The notes: generated by a model not told the origin, from the letters alone. DNA of 64,000 bases from Apium graveolens (GCF_009905375.1 NC_133653.1:96274609-96338608); one strand, 5' to 3'; shown: positions 10,533 through 23,226, counted from the stretch's first letter. Numbers and translations are program-made.

Positions 10533-13500
10533 TGTAATATCCGGGATATATCGTGTAATTATTTTTGCTATTATATAATTATTATGTGTGTTCAGTATCT
10601 ATTCTGTGAGCTAATTGTTAAGTGTTATCTGTACTTGAATATTCAAAAATAATATTAATTGAGTATTTTAATTTTTATATGTCCAAAATAAAATATAGAT
10701 AATTGTCATATCTTCCTAATTATTTTTATGTTGGTTTATGGATTTATAAGAATCATATAAAATTTTTAAAATCTTTTTCCGGGTAATTAAAATCTATTTT
10801 ATAAAAACGGGAACCAACAGTCGTCAACCGTTGTTACGTTTTTGGAACCCGAAACTCTTTCGAGAACTCCTTCCTAACCTAATTGTAATATTCCGAGCAT
10901 TTTCCATGTTTCGACTTTTTCGATCCGGCGTATGGTTTGTCCTGCGCGGGTCCCGGCGCAACATTTTCGATACAATATTCGTTTCGGTAAATCAATAAAA
11001 CCCGTATTTTCGATAAACGGGAGCTTTTTATTAAACTATCACAATTATCACTTCGTAATACGTGTAACCAGGCGCTGAGACCAAGACCGCAGTATAAATT
11101 GTACTGATTTGGATAATTATCCCGAAAACCGATACCGTTTGGATCAATTTTTACAAATAAACGTACTATTTTATATCCGGAATGATCCAACGGGATCCTA
11201 ATTTTCCGTAATTATAAATAGCCTTTTACCGTATTTTATTTCGTATCAAAATCATTTGCAGACAGATAATTATATAATTTTCAAAGAAAAACCCTAATTT
11301 CCTAGAATTGTTCTAAGAATCAAACAAGCATTTGGAGGTGTTATTGAATTCGGTTTGGAAAGCTCGAGTAACCAATCTGAAGGTCTTGAAGAGCTCTACC
11401 AGATTCTGTAATCCATACACCTGCAGAAATCAAGGTTATTTTTCTAAAAATTTATTTATTTTTGAATTTATTTTATTAAAAATATGAATTTTTGTTCGGA
11501 TGATTGTTTGTATGATTTGATGATTGCATGTTGTAGAGCTTGTTTTCCTGATGATTTTCATATGTCATACGTCTGATTTGGAGTTCAATAACATGTTCAA
11601 ATTTGAGTTTGATTTTCGAATTTTAAAATTAGGGTTTATAACCCGTATGAATGTTCTTAATTGAAATTTGGGGGTTTCTTATTCTGTGATAGATTGATGT
11701 TGTGTTATAGTGGGTTGTGTTCTCTGTGAAATTTGCAATCTAGTCGTATAAGTTTCATGAACCAACGAGGTATGTAAAGAAGGGAGTTGTGTTTTGAAGT
11801 TTTCCGATGTTCGCCGGAAACTGAAAAATTTCACGGCCAAATTTCGGCCAACTCAGGGATGATTAGAATGATTTGTTGGTATGGTTGAGTTCCTGGTAAC
11901 CTGTAGATGTGATCTGGAGGTGTTGATGGGGTGAGGACGCCGGGAACATGTTCTCCGGCCTCCTCTGTGTTTTCCGGCGACTGGGTGTAAAATTGCAGTT
12001 TGGTCCCTGGACTTTTGGGGTCGATGCAGTTTGGTCCCTGTAGTTTCCAGACTTTGCAAATTTAGGATTCCTGTTTATAAAATGTTTAAAAATCATATTT
12101 CCTATTTATTTTTATTATAAAAATTCGTTTTTAATTTCTGAAAATTCTAAAAATTATTATTTTAATTCTGAAAATTATTTTTAATTCACAAATAAATCTA
12201 AATTAATTAGTTAATTAATTTCAGTTAATTTCTAATTGATTAATTGGTCAATTAATTCAAAAATTAATTGATTAATTAATTTAATTAATTATTAATTGAT
12301 TTTAATTAATTATTTAATTAGATTTAATTATTTAAAAATGATTTAAAAATTCTGAAAAATAGTTTCGAGCTTTAAAATATTATTCTAAATTATTTCCAAG
12401 GCTCGATAATTATTCTAAAATTATTTCAGAGCCAGAATTGGCCAACCGAACCCTGTTTATTACCCCGAAATTGATCCAACGACCCGTTTTAATTCCGAAA
12501 AATGTTTTAAAAATCATTTTTAAATACCAGAAAGCCTACTTATGACCCGAGACTTCTTTATAAATAATATATCATTGATTACGTGATGTATTATGTGCTA
12601 TATGTGACTTGTTAATTGACTATCGGTCTATATATTCGGTGTTTACTTGATTATTGCATAACTTTCAATCCGTTAATCGGATTTGGGTAAAATGAAGGGT
12701 AGATAGAAGTATGTGTTGAATAGAATTCCATGAGTAAATCATAGATAGATGTTTATGATATGTGAGCAGAAGAGGCAAGACGTAGGAAAGGGAAACAGAT
12801 AGTTGAAGAGTAAGACGCTTGTGATTGGAAATGAGTGCAGTGTAGTAAGCTAATATCGGGCAAGTGTTCTGAACTTTCTCGAGATATTGTAGTATTTGAT
12901 AGTCAGATTGATATTGCAAGTGCTTTGAAGCACTGAAACCTAAACTCTGATTCCAGTTATTGTTCTTGAGCCATAAACCTTATTCTTTCTAGACAATTGA
13001 TTGTTGTATACCCAAACACGAACCTCAAGTATACGATCCTATTCGACAAATACATACAAACAAAATCCCAAACACTGAACTGAATTACGTGTACATTCAA
13101 TCATTGTATCCTATGCATTGAAAGCCCAAATCTTTGAAACCCTGAAATGTTGATTCCTTTGTTATCCAATTCTTTCATTACCCAGCATCCAAGCTTTTAA
13201 ATTGCCTTATTGATCCTTACAAGGATTGAAACCCTTTCATTGTTAAACATTTATTGTTGCTAATGATTTCGGTTATTGTTTATTATTGCATATTCTGTTA
13301 TTATGTTAGAATTGGATTGTTTTTATAAAATTGTGGACCAGATTCGTGGTCAGACCATATAATGGTCAAGTTAGGCCAATGTGTGCCTTGGATCCAATAG
13401 TTAGAGCAATGCTGTGTGCCTTGCTCGGGGTTAGTGCGTGACTGATCAGCAGCCTAACCTTGGTTTTTAAATTAAAAGTATAATATCCAATTCTAAATCA

Positions 13501-13969
13501 TAACCCATTGTTCACTTGATATCATAATCATGTTCACTTGATGATCATTATTCTCAGTTTTGTCATTGTGACTTGCTGAGCTAGTTAGCTCATTTGTGCG
13601 ATGTTGTTTATATTCTTTCCAGTTAAAAAGGAACCAGTTGGTAAAGAGGATCCCCAGTCCAGCGTGAGAGCTAGGGGTTCAGGTTGAGAAAGCTGAGCTA
13701 GTAGGCTTCTTTTGGGATAATTTAAGTTTGTAAAAGTTTGTAATAATGTTTAATATTCAGTTTGAGTTTGAAATAGTTGGGATTTGAACGGTTTATAATA
13801 TATTAGTGTGTTTGGCTTGTGTGCATACTTTAACCTGTTGCGGTCCGTGGTGGTTGGTAAGTAGGGTCACTGCATATATTATTATTATCTTATTATTGTT
13901 ATAAGCTGGTTATAATTAAGGTGTGTGTGTGGACCCCAAACTTCTGACCCGGGTTTGGAGGGTGCCACA
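10533..13969 (+). repeat. 5' LTR of Tekay element 1 (3437 bp)
   Basis: It starts TGTAATATCC and ends GGTGCCACA. It contains a TATA box (TATAAATA at 11213-11220) after several GC-containing hairpin-like blocks, and an AT-rich section (12100-12350) of TTAATTAATT-like tracts. No LTR-encoded gene is claimed; the minus-strand frame at 12665-12919 is discussed as a finding. Confidence 0.93.
11213..11220 (+). promoter_or_regulatory. LTR TATA box (Tekay 1, 5' LTR)
   Basis: TATAAATA within AATTATAAATAGCC, about 680 bases into the LTR. It is conserved at 20486-20493 in the 3' LTR and, on the opposite strand, near 56080-56090 in Tekay element 2. It is the likely core promoter for the element transcript. 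Confidence 0.6.
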
Positions 13970-13973
13970 GGTT

Positions 13974-13985
13974 TGGTATCAGAGC
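13974..13985 (+). other. Primer-binding site of Tekay 1
   Basis: TGGTATCAGAGC, five bases after the LTR end, complementary to the initiator tRNA-Met 3' end. Confidence 0.87.
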
Positions 13986-14167
13986 TACAGGTTATAAGTC
14001 ACTGACACAAGCCTAGGTTGACGGGAATGGGTAGAGGGATAGGATTAGAAGTAAGGTATAGGATGATAGAACGTCGAGAGGTTGAGTGTTATGGTATAAC
14101 CGGTATTAGTATAGTTTGCGTCGTGGTACAAGATTCTTATATTACGATATGATTTCAGATAGCAGAG

Positions 14168-14680
14168 ATGGCCGACTCTTTTATTCCCGTATCAGCTGAT
14201 CACTCAGAGCCTTCAGTTGGAGGACCAGTATCGGATCCATGTCCTATTATTCGACCAGCATTGGCTATTCTACCTCCACCGGTGTTGCAGCCCGTACCAT
14301 TGCAGGCTATTCTACCTCCAGGCATGAGGCCACCTGTCAGAGGACCCCCACCTGCTGATTCAGGCTTTACTAGTCATTCACTCACATGAGTACCTTTCCA
14401 GTTCTCTTCTTATCCTGTCCCATATCATCAGTTTGAGGCTTGCTTTATGGAGCAGCGATTCCTACAGGGTTAGATCCAGGAGTTATTACATATCATGCGT
14501 ACCAAAGAGATGGGGAGTGGTGAGAGGCGACTTAGGGAGAGGCTCCAGGCGTTTCATAGAGTAGCTGCTGTGAGGATTGCTGAGGCTACACATGAGGACA
14601 TCACCTCTGATTTCCTAGTGGAGTGGGCTAAGTGGGTTCTAGAGGAGCTTGAGGAGATAGGAGGTTCAGATTTGCCATGA
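14168..14680 (+). pseudogene. Leader ORF upstream of gag, Tekay 1 (about 170 codons, two stops)
   Basis: A frame starting MADSFIPVSADHSEPSVGG sits between the primer site and gag, ending about 460 bases before the gag start. The N-terminal half is rich in Pro (AILPPPVLQP, MRPPVRGPP). The C-terminal half is charged and likely helical (RRLRERLQAFHRVAAVRIAEA, WVLEELEEIGG). It is interrupted by a TGA at 14387 and a TAG at 14471 but stays in one frame throughout. A homologous frame of nearly equal length sits at the same position in Tekay element 2 (61897-62415), starting with the same 17 residues (MADSFIPVSADHSEPSV). In that copy the position of the TAG here is a Gln codon. The common ancestor therefore probably had an intact extra protein. 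I recognise no known domain; function unknown. Confidence 0.65.
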
Positions 14681-15137
14681 GCCAGAGATTTTGAGATGGA
14701 GATGCTGAGCAGTGTTGTTATGGTTATATAGTATGTACAATAGTGTGTAGTGTGTATCAGTATACTCTTGAGTTGTATTTATAGACTAGCAATGCTGACT
14801 AGTGAGTAGGTTGTTGTACCCTTTTTGCTTTTACTTTCGAAGCATTTTTACGCTTTTACTACCTAAAACTTTTGATCTATATATATCAGTACCTTTTTCC
14901 TTTCCAACACTGTCATTTACTTTATCGCACCTGTTTTACTTTACCTTATTTATTGCACCAGTATACCCTGTGATACCATGTACCCTGTTTTCCATAACTG
15001 TTTATATTCTGTAAAGAAACATGCAATTTACTTAGTTACAACTGTTTTAAAATAAAGAGATATTCCTATTTTACAAAACTTTTCTTTTATATAAAGATTT
15101 GATTCAAAAGCTAAATAAATTGATTGATTCTTTACAG

Positions 15138-18100
15138 AAAATGCCTCCCAGAAGAAATACCCGCACCAACACCCAGAATGAAGAAACCAACAACAACAAC
15201 AATAACAACCAAGATGATACAAACCAGAATGTGAACCCAGGACCTATGGACCCAGCAATAGCCCAGATTCTTCAAATCTTGGCCCAACAAACAGTTCACC
15301 TGGCACAACAACAGCAGAGACAGACCAATCCCCAGGTAACTTTCAAAACTTTTCAGGCAGTAAACCCACCAGAATTCAAAGGTTCCTTAGAGCCAATTGA
15401 AGCAAATGTATGGTTAAAGGAAATAGAGAAGGCATTTTCCTTGGTAAAAGTGAAAGAGGAGCAGAAGGTTGAATTTGCAAGTTACTATCTAAAGAATGAG
15501 GCCACCTATTGGTGGGAGATGGTGAAGACATTAGAAAGCACAGATGTTATTACTTGGGAAAGGTTTAAGGAATTGTTTTTAGAAAAGTATTTTCCTCAGT
15601 TTGTTCAGGATCAAATGGAGCTGAAGTTTTTAGAATTAAAGCAAGGGAACATGTCGGTAACAGATTATGAGGGGAAGTTTGAGGAATTGTCAAGATATGT
15701 GCCGTCGTATGTTGATACTGATAGAAAGAAAGCTAAGAGATTCCAGCAAGGCTTGAAGCCATGGATCAGAGGGAAAGTAGCTATTTTTGAATTGGATACC
15801 TATGCCGGGGTTGTACAGAAAGCTATGATCGCAGAGACAGAGAGTGAGATATTTCAGAAGGAGAAAGAAAGCAAGAAAAGGAAAGTTGAGGGAAGTGAGG
15901 GTCAGTCACAAACAGGGAAGTTTCCAAATTTTAAGAAGGGCAAGTTTCAGCTAGGGAAAATTTTTAATTTCAGGAGACAAAATGCAGGAGACGGAGGCTA
16001 GGGCAATCGTCCAGCTAATGTGAATCAGCCGAATCAGTTGAGATTAACTTTTCCAGATTATCAAGTATGTGGAAAGAAGCATGGAGGAGTTTGTAACAAG
16101 TTGAATGTGGTATGTTTTAAATGCAAACAGAAAGGGCACTACTCGAGGGAGTGCCGAAATCAGCCAGCAAGAGAGCCAGCAAATAAGGATCAACCTATCT
16201 GAAATCCAGCAGTGAAGGTTCCAGCCATTGGATTCACATGCTTTAAATGTGGAAAGCCAGGACATATGGCCAGGGATTGCAAGACACCAGCCCCAGTTAG
16301 TAATGCATTAAGGATTATGGGATCTACCCCAACAGTGAATGAGACTCCGAGGGCTAGAGTTTTTGACATGTCGGTGAAGGATGCGATCCAGGATGCGGAT
16401 GTCGTGGCAGGTACGCTTAATGTAAATTCTTTATGTGCCAAAGTGTTAATAGATTCGGGAGCAACTCGATCATTTGTTTCACAAGATTTTGTTAGTAAGT
16501 TAAATTGTCCAGTTGGGTATTTAAATGAAATAATGACTGTGGAGTTAGCAAATCAAGAACGTGTAACTGTGAATCAAGTTTGTGGAAATTGTGAGGTTGA
16601 GATTTCTGGTAGTAAGTTTTGTGTAGATTTGATACCATTAAAGTTAGGAGAATTTGACGTTATATTAGGGATGGATTGGTTATCTAAGCATGATGCTCAG
16701 ATAGATTGTCAAAATAAGAAAGTAATGGTGAAAATGCCAGACGAAAGAATAGTAACGTTCAAGGGACAGAAGCAGGTAAAGAAGTTCTTAACGATGATTC
16801 AAGCCAAGAAGTTACTACGACAAGGATGTGAGCATTTCGTAGCATATGTGATTAACAGAAGGCAGGAGCCAGCAAAACTTGAAGATATTCCAGCTGTGAA
16901 GGAATTTCCAGACGTGTTTCCCGACGAGTTACCAGGACTTCCTCCAGATAGAGAAATTGAATTTGCAATCGACTTAGCACCTGGAACCGAACCAGTATCC
17001 AAGGCCCCGTATAGAATGGTGCCCGTTGAGATGAAAGAGTTAGCAAAGCAATTACAAGAGCTGTTAGAGAAAGGAGTAATCAGACCCAGCGTATCCCCGT
17101 GGGGTGCACCGGTATTATTTGTCAAGAAGAAAGATGGAAGCATGAGACTGTGCATCGACTATAGGGAGCTCAACAAGTTGACAATCAAGAATAAGTATCT
17201 GTTACCCAGAATTGATGATTTGTTTGACCAAATGAAGGGAGCCAAGTATTTTTCCAAAATCGATTTAAGATCGGGATATCATCAACTGAAGATCAAACCA
17301 GAAGATATACTAAAGACAGCTTTCAGAACAAGGTATGGACGTTACGAGTTTTTAGTGATGTCTTTTGGATTGACCAACGCCCCAGCAGCGTTTATGGACC
17401 TGATGAACAAAATTTTCAAGGAATATTTGGACAAGTTCGTTATAGTATTTATAGACGATATTTTGATCTATTCAAAGACGGAGGAGGATCATGCGGAACA
17501 TTTAAGGATAGCTTTGGAGATTTTAAGGAAAAAGAAGTTATATGCTAAATTGTCGAAGTGTGAGTTTTGGCTACAGGAAGTTTAGTTCTTAGGACACATA
17601 GTCAGTAATGAAGGGATCAAAGTGGACCCGGCAAAGATCGTGGCAATTACGAATTGGGAAAGACCGAGAACACCCACTGAGGTAAGAAGTTTCTTGGGAT
17701 TGGCAGGATATTATCGACGATTCGTTCATAATTTCTCAAGAATTGCAACACCATTGACAAAGCTTACACGAAAGAATGAAAAGTTTATATGGAATGACAA
17801 GTGCGAAGAAAGTTTTCAGGAATTGAAGCGGAGATTAATCACGGCACCTGTTTTGTCACTTCCAGACGATCAAGGGAATTTTGTAATTTATAGCGATGCT
17901 TCTTACAAAGGATTAGGATGTGTTCTTATGCAGCACGACAAGGTGATTGCGTATGCGTCAAGGCAATTGAAACCACACGAACAGAAGTACCCTACTCATG
18001 ATTTGGAGTTAGCAGCTATAGTTTTCGCTTTGAAGATTTGGAGACATTATAGTATGGAGAAAAGTGTGAGATTTTCACGGATCACAAAAGTTTGAAATAT

Positions 18101-19768
18101 ATATTTACCCAGAAGGAACTTAATATGAGACAAAGGAGATGGTTAGAATTGATCAAGGATTATGATTGCTCGATTAATTATCATCCCGGTAAGGCGAACG
18201 TTGTAGCAGATGCGTTAAGTCGGAAGGAGAGGTTAAATGTGTTATCCGTACCTGAAGAGATATATAAAGAATTTCAAAAATTGGAATTGGAGATTAGAAT
18301 TTACAAGCCTGAGGAAGCAAAAGTGTACAGTATGATTTTCCAACCGGAGTTATTGGAGAAAATAAAGAAATGCCAGAAAGAGGTAATGGATCAAGATATA
18401 AATAGTTTGGTAGGTGAGGAATTATGCACGCAATAAGATGATCAAGGTATTCTTAGGTTTTCTTCAAGAATTTGGATTCCACCAGTGACGGAGCTGAAAA
18501 ATGAAATTTTACAAGAGGCACATAGTTCAAGATATTCCATCCATCCAGGGAGTACCAAAATGTACAAAGATTTAAAGAAGAATTATTGGTGGCCAGATAT
18601 GAAGAGGGAAATTATGGAATGGGTTAGCAAATGCTATACCTATCAGAGAGTTAAAGCAGAGCATCAGAGACCAAGCGGATTGCTACTGCCATTGGAGATT
18701 CCAGAATGGAAGTGGGAACATATTACCATGGATTTCATAGTTGGATTACCAAGAACAAGGGCTAATCATGATGCCATTTGGGTTATAGTAGATAGACTTA
18801 CCAAGTCAGCTCATTTTCTGCCTATAAATGAATGATTTTCGCTCGACAAGTTAGTTCATATGTACTTGAAAGAGATCGTAGTTCGTCATGGAGTTCCAGT
18901 GTCTATTGTATCTGATCGAGATCCAAGATTTAATTCAAGATTTTGGAAGAGTTTTCAAGAATGTTTGGGAACAAGATTGAATATGAGTACAGCCTATCAC
19001 CCCCAAACGGATGGCCAAAGTGAAAGAACGATCCAGACAATCGAGGACATGCTACGTGTTTGTGCTATTGATTTCAAAGGAAGTTGGGACGAGCATTTAC
19101 CCCTGGTAGAGTTTGCTTATAACAACAGTTATCATGCTAGCATTGGGATGCCACCTTATGAAGCCCTTTATGGACGCAAATGTAGATCTCCAGTATATTG
19201 GGACGAAGTAGGAGAACGTAAAATACTCGGACCTGAATTGGTGCAGCAGACAAAGGAAGTTGTTGAAATTATCCAGAAAAGATTAATAGCCGCACAAGAT
19301 CGTCAGAGGAAATATGCAGACCAGTCAAGAAAAGACATGGAATTTGAAGAAGGAAGTTTGGTATTATTGAAAGTATCACCGTGGAAAGGACTAACGAGGT
19401 TTGGGAAGAAAGGGAAGCTAAACCCAAGATATGTCGGACCTTTTGAAATCCTAAAGCGTATTGGCAAAGTAGCTTACGAATTGGCGTTACCTCCGCACAT
19501 GGAGCACATTCACAATGTTTTTCACATATCAATGCTTAAGAAATATAATCCAGACTCCAGGCATGTAATAGAATATGAGCCAATAGAACTTCAAGCAGAT
19601 TTATCATATGTAGAGAATCCAATAAAGATTCTAGAGGAAAGAGAGAAAGTATTGAGAAATAAAGTGGTAAAGTTAGTAAGAGTATTGTGGAGAAACCCAA
19701 AGGTTGAAGAGTCAACCTGGGAGTTAGAAAATGATATGAGAGAAAAGTACCCTCATTTGTTTTCTTAG
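15138..19768 (+). pseudogene. gag-pol: Tekay 1 gag-pol polyprotein, one frame with stops and a frameshift
   Basis: The start is the Met of MPPRRNTRTN (15138). Gag (to about 16000) includes FKGSLEPIEANVWLKEIEKAF. Two zinc knuckles follow (CFKCKQKGHYSREC near 16112; [14 protein letters not shown] near 16239). The protease has [13 protein letters not shown] near 16445. RT has [13 protein letters not shown], the motif FIDDILIYS near 17450 and [14 protein letters not shown]. RNase H has [11 protein letters not shown] and later [16 protein letters not shown]. Integrase has a zinc domain (the last Cys of CYTC is Tyr here), WEHITMDFIVGLP, SDRDPRFNSRFW and TDGQSERTIQT. A GPF motif (YVGPFEIL) and a chromodomain-like C-terminus (VLWRNPKVEESTWELE) end the frame. 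Stops: TAG 15999, TGA 16200, TAG 17583, TAA near 18434, TGA near 18833. A one-base deletion near 18051 shifts the frame. The element cannot be autonomous. Confidence 0.93.
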
Positions 19769-19792
19769 AGATTCTGAGGGCAGAATCCTTTT

Positions 19793-19805
19793 AAGGGGGG
19801 AAGGA
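19793..19805 (+). other. Polypurine tract of Tekay 1
   Basis: AAGGGGGGAAGGA immediately before the 3' LTR start TGTAATATC; it follows the gag-pol stop by about 25 bases. Confidence 0.85.
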
Positions 19806-22631
19806 TGTAATATCTGGGATATATCGTGTAATTATTTTTGCTATTATATAATTATTATGTGTGTTCAGTATCTATTCTGTGAGCTAATTGTTAAGTGTTA
19901 TCTGTACTTGAATATTCAAAAATAATATTAATTGAGTATTTTAATTTTTATATGTCCAAAATAAAATATAGATAATTCTCATATCTTCCTAATTATTTTT
20001 ATGTTGGTTTATGGATTTATAAGAATCATATGAAATTTTTAAAATCTTTTTCCGGGTAATTAAAATCTATTTTATAAAAACGGGAACCAACCGACGTCAA
20101 CCGTTGTTATGTTTTTGGAACCCGAAACTCTTTCGAGAACTCCTTCCTAACCTAATTGTAATATTCCGAGCATTTTCCATGTTTTGACTTTTTCGATCCG
20201 GCGTACGGTTTGTCCTGCGCGGGTCCCGGCGCAACATTTTCGATACAATATTCGTTTCGGTAAATCAATAAAACCCGTATTTTCAATAAACGGGAGCTTT
20301 TTATTAAACTATCACAATTATCACTTCGTAATACGTGTAATCAGGCGCTGAGACCAAGACCGCAGTATAAATTGTACTGATTTGGATAATTATCCCGAAA
20401 ACCGATACCGTTTGGATCAGTTTTTACAAATAAACGTACCATTTTATATCCGGAATGATCCAACGGGATCCTAATTTTCCGTAATTATAAATAGCCTTTT
20501 ACCGTATTTTATTTCGTATCAAAATCATTTGCAGACAGATAATTATATAATTTTCAAAGAAAAACCCTCATTTCCTAGAACTGTTCTAAGAATCAAACAA
20601 GCATTTGGAGGTGCTATTGAATTCGGTTTGGAAAGCTCGAGTAACCAATCTGAAGGTCTTGAAGAGCTCTACCAGATTCTGTAATCCATACACCTGCAGA
20701 AATCAAGGTTATTTTTCTAAAAATTTATTTATTTTTGAATTTATTTTATTAAAAATATGAATTTTTGTTCGGATGATTGTTTGTATGATTTGATGATTGC
20801 ATGTTGTAGAGCTTGTTTTCCTGATGATTTTCATATGTCATACGTCTGATTTGGAGTTCAATAACATGTTCAAATTTGAGTTTGATTTTCGAATTTTAAA
20901 ATTAGGGTTTATAACCCGTATGAATGTTCTTAATTGAAATTTGGGGGTTTCTTATTCTGTGATAGATTGATGTTGTGTTATAGTGGGTTGTGTTCTCTGT
21001 GAAATTTGCAATCTAGTCGTATAAGTTTCATGAACCAACGAGGTCTGTAAAGAAGGGAGTTGTGTTTTGAAGTTTTCCGATGTTCGCCGGAAACTGGAAT
21101 ATTTCACGGCCAAATTTCGGCCAACTCAGGGATGATTAGAATGATTTCGGCCAAATTTCCGAAAAATGTTTTAAAAATCATTTTTAAATACCAGAAAGCC
21201 TACTTATGACCCGAGACTTCTTTATAAATAATATATCATTGATTACGTGATGTATTATGTGCTATATGTGACTTGTTAATTGACTATCGGTCTATATATT
21301 CGGTGTTTACTTGATTATTGCATAACTTTCAATCCGTTAATCGGATTTGGGTAAAACGAAGGGTAGATAGAAGTATGTGTTGAATAGAATTCCACGAGTA
21401 AATTATTGATAGATGTTTATGATATGTGAGCAGAAGAGGCAAGACGTAGGAAAGGGAAACAGATAGTTGAAGAGTAAGACGCTTGTGATTGGAAACGAGT
21501 GCAGTGTAGTAAGCTAATATCAGGCAAGTGTTCTGAACTTTCTCGAGATATTGTAGTATTTGATAGTCAGATTGATATTGCAAGTGCTTTGAAGCACTGA
21601 AACCTAAACTCTGATTCCAGTTATTGTTCTTGAGCCATAAACCTTATTCTTTCTAGACCATTGATTGTTGTATACCCAAACACGAACCTCAAGTATACGA
21701 TACTATTCCACAAATACATGCAAACAAAATCCCAAACACTGAACTGAATTACGTGTACATTCAATCATTGTATCCTATGCATTGAAAGCCCAAATCTTTG
21801 AAACCCTGAAATGTTGATTCCTTTGTTATCCAATTCTTTCATTACCCAGCATCCAAGCTTTTAAGTTGCCTTATTGATCCTTACAAGGATTGAAACCCTT
21901 TCATTGTTAAACATTTATTGTTGCTAATGATTTCGGTTATTGTTTATTATTGCATATTCTGTTATTATGTTAGAATTGGATTGTTTTTATAAAATTGTGG
22001 ACCAGATTCGTGGTCAGACCATATAATGGTCAAGTTAGGACAATGTGTGCCTTGGATCCAGTAGTTAGAGCAATGCTGTGTGCCTTGCTCGGGGTTAGTG
22101 CGTGACTGATCAGCAGCCTAACCTTGGTTTTTAAATTAAAAGTATAATATCCAATTCTAAATCATAACCCATTGTTCACTTGATATCATAATCATGTTCA
22201 CTTGATGATCATTATTCTCAGTTTTGTCATTGTGACTTGCTGAGCTAGTTAGCTCATTTGTGCGATGTTGTTTATATTCTTTCCAGTTAAAAAGGAACCA
22301 GTTGGTAAAGAGGATCCCTAGTCCAGCGCGAGAGCTAGGGGTTCAGGTTGAGAAAGCTGAGCTAGTAGGCTTCTTTTGGGATAATTTAAGTTTGTAAAAG
22401 TTTGTAATAATGTTTAATACTCAGTTTGAGTTTGAAATAGTTGGGATTTGAACGGTTTGTAATATATTAGTGTGTTTGGCTTGTGTGCATACTTTAACCT
22501 GTTGCGGTCCGTGGTGGTTGGTAAGTAGGGTCACTGCATATATTATTATTATCTTATTATTGTTATAAGCTGGTTATAATTAAGGTGTGTGTGGACCCCA
22601 AACTTCTGACCCGGGTTTGGAGGGCGCCATA
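19806..22631 (+). repeat. 3' LTR of Tekay 1 with 611-bp deletion
   Basis: Aligned to 10533-13969, this LTR lacks the segment corresponding to about 11876-12495. At the break (about 21145-21165) an extra CGGCCAAATTT, a copy of sequence about 30 bases upstream, joins to CCGAAAAATG. Elsewhere the LTRs differ by scattered substitutions, so this insertion is clearly older than the copia element. The terminus is CCATA with the TTGAT duplication following. Confidence 0.9.
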
Positions 22632-22636
22632 TTGAT

Positions 22637-23226
22637 TGTGCTCCCAAATCATTATAAAAGAAATTGATGATTATCCAATCAGGCATTCCATGATAAGGAC
22701 ACTTCTTGAGCATTCCTGATTGTAGTTGTTTTTGCCATAGGGAAGAATTTAGTAAGAAATTTCTGAGCGAGATCCTCCCAAGTAGTGATAGAACCTGCTG
22801 GTAGAGAGTGTAAGAAACCCTTAACCATATCCCTTAGAGAGAATGGTAAAAGCCTCAATTTCACAGCATCTTCAGATCATTATTGAACTTTAAAGTGTCA
22901 CAGATCTCAATGAAGTCCCTAATATGCATGTTAGGATCTTCTGTTGGAGTACCCCCAAACTAAATTGAGTTCTGTACCATCGGGATCGTGCAACGCTTGA
23001 TCTCGAAGGTATTAGCCGCTATGGTTGGCCTGACAATGCTCGATTGAATGTCCATGATCATTGATTGAGAATACTTTTTCAACGCTTTTGTTGCTGCTGC
23101 TGGATCTCCCATTGTAATGATTACTTCTTCTTCTTCACTTTCTTCTTCAACTTTATCAACTTCTTCAAGAACTTCTTCTTCCACTTCTTCAATAGTTTCC
23201 TTAAGAGATTGAGAACGTGTTCGCAT
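22637..23226 (-). pseudogene. gag: Athila/Tat-like gag N-terminal part
   Basis: The minus-strand gag probably starts at MRTRSQSLKE (23226). An acidic Glu-rich run and MGDPAAATKALKKY follow. The retrotransposon gag core then begins with PNMHIRDFIEICDT and, after a frame change near 22870, VKLRLLPFSLRDMVKGFLHS and TTWEDLAQKFLTKFFP. After KTTTIRNAQ there is a gap where the conserved FxQxxxESLYEAWERYK block should be, then a short stretch (MECLIG; GAQS) up to the Tekay insertion point. It joins in frame to the gag remainder at 10532. It has several stops and is non-functional. Confidence 0.82.

Larger units (their letters stand above)
10533..22631 (+). mobile_element. Tekay/Del-type chromovirus, full length, decayed
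   Basis: A 12.1 kb Ty3/gypsy element on the plus strand inserted in the gag of the Athila-like element. TTGAT flanks it at 10528-10532 and 22632-22636. In order it has LTR, initiator tRNA-Met primer site, an extra leader ORF, gag-pol in one frame, polypurine tract and LTR. The integrase carries a C-terminal chromodomain-like stretch, which with the very long LTRs indicates the Tekay/Del clade. The coding frame has several stops and one frameshift. The 3' LTR lacks 611 bases and its last bases read CCATA instead of CCACA. Confidence 0.92.

Noticed and set aside
10879..11190. 103-codon minus-strand frame in the Tekay 5' LTR
   Set aside because: It lies over the promoter-proximal LTR region; a shortened form exists in other copies (56111-56326), but it changes length and has no known domain.
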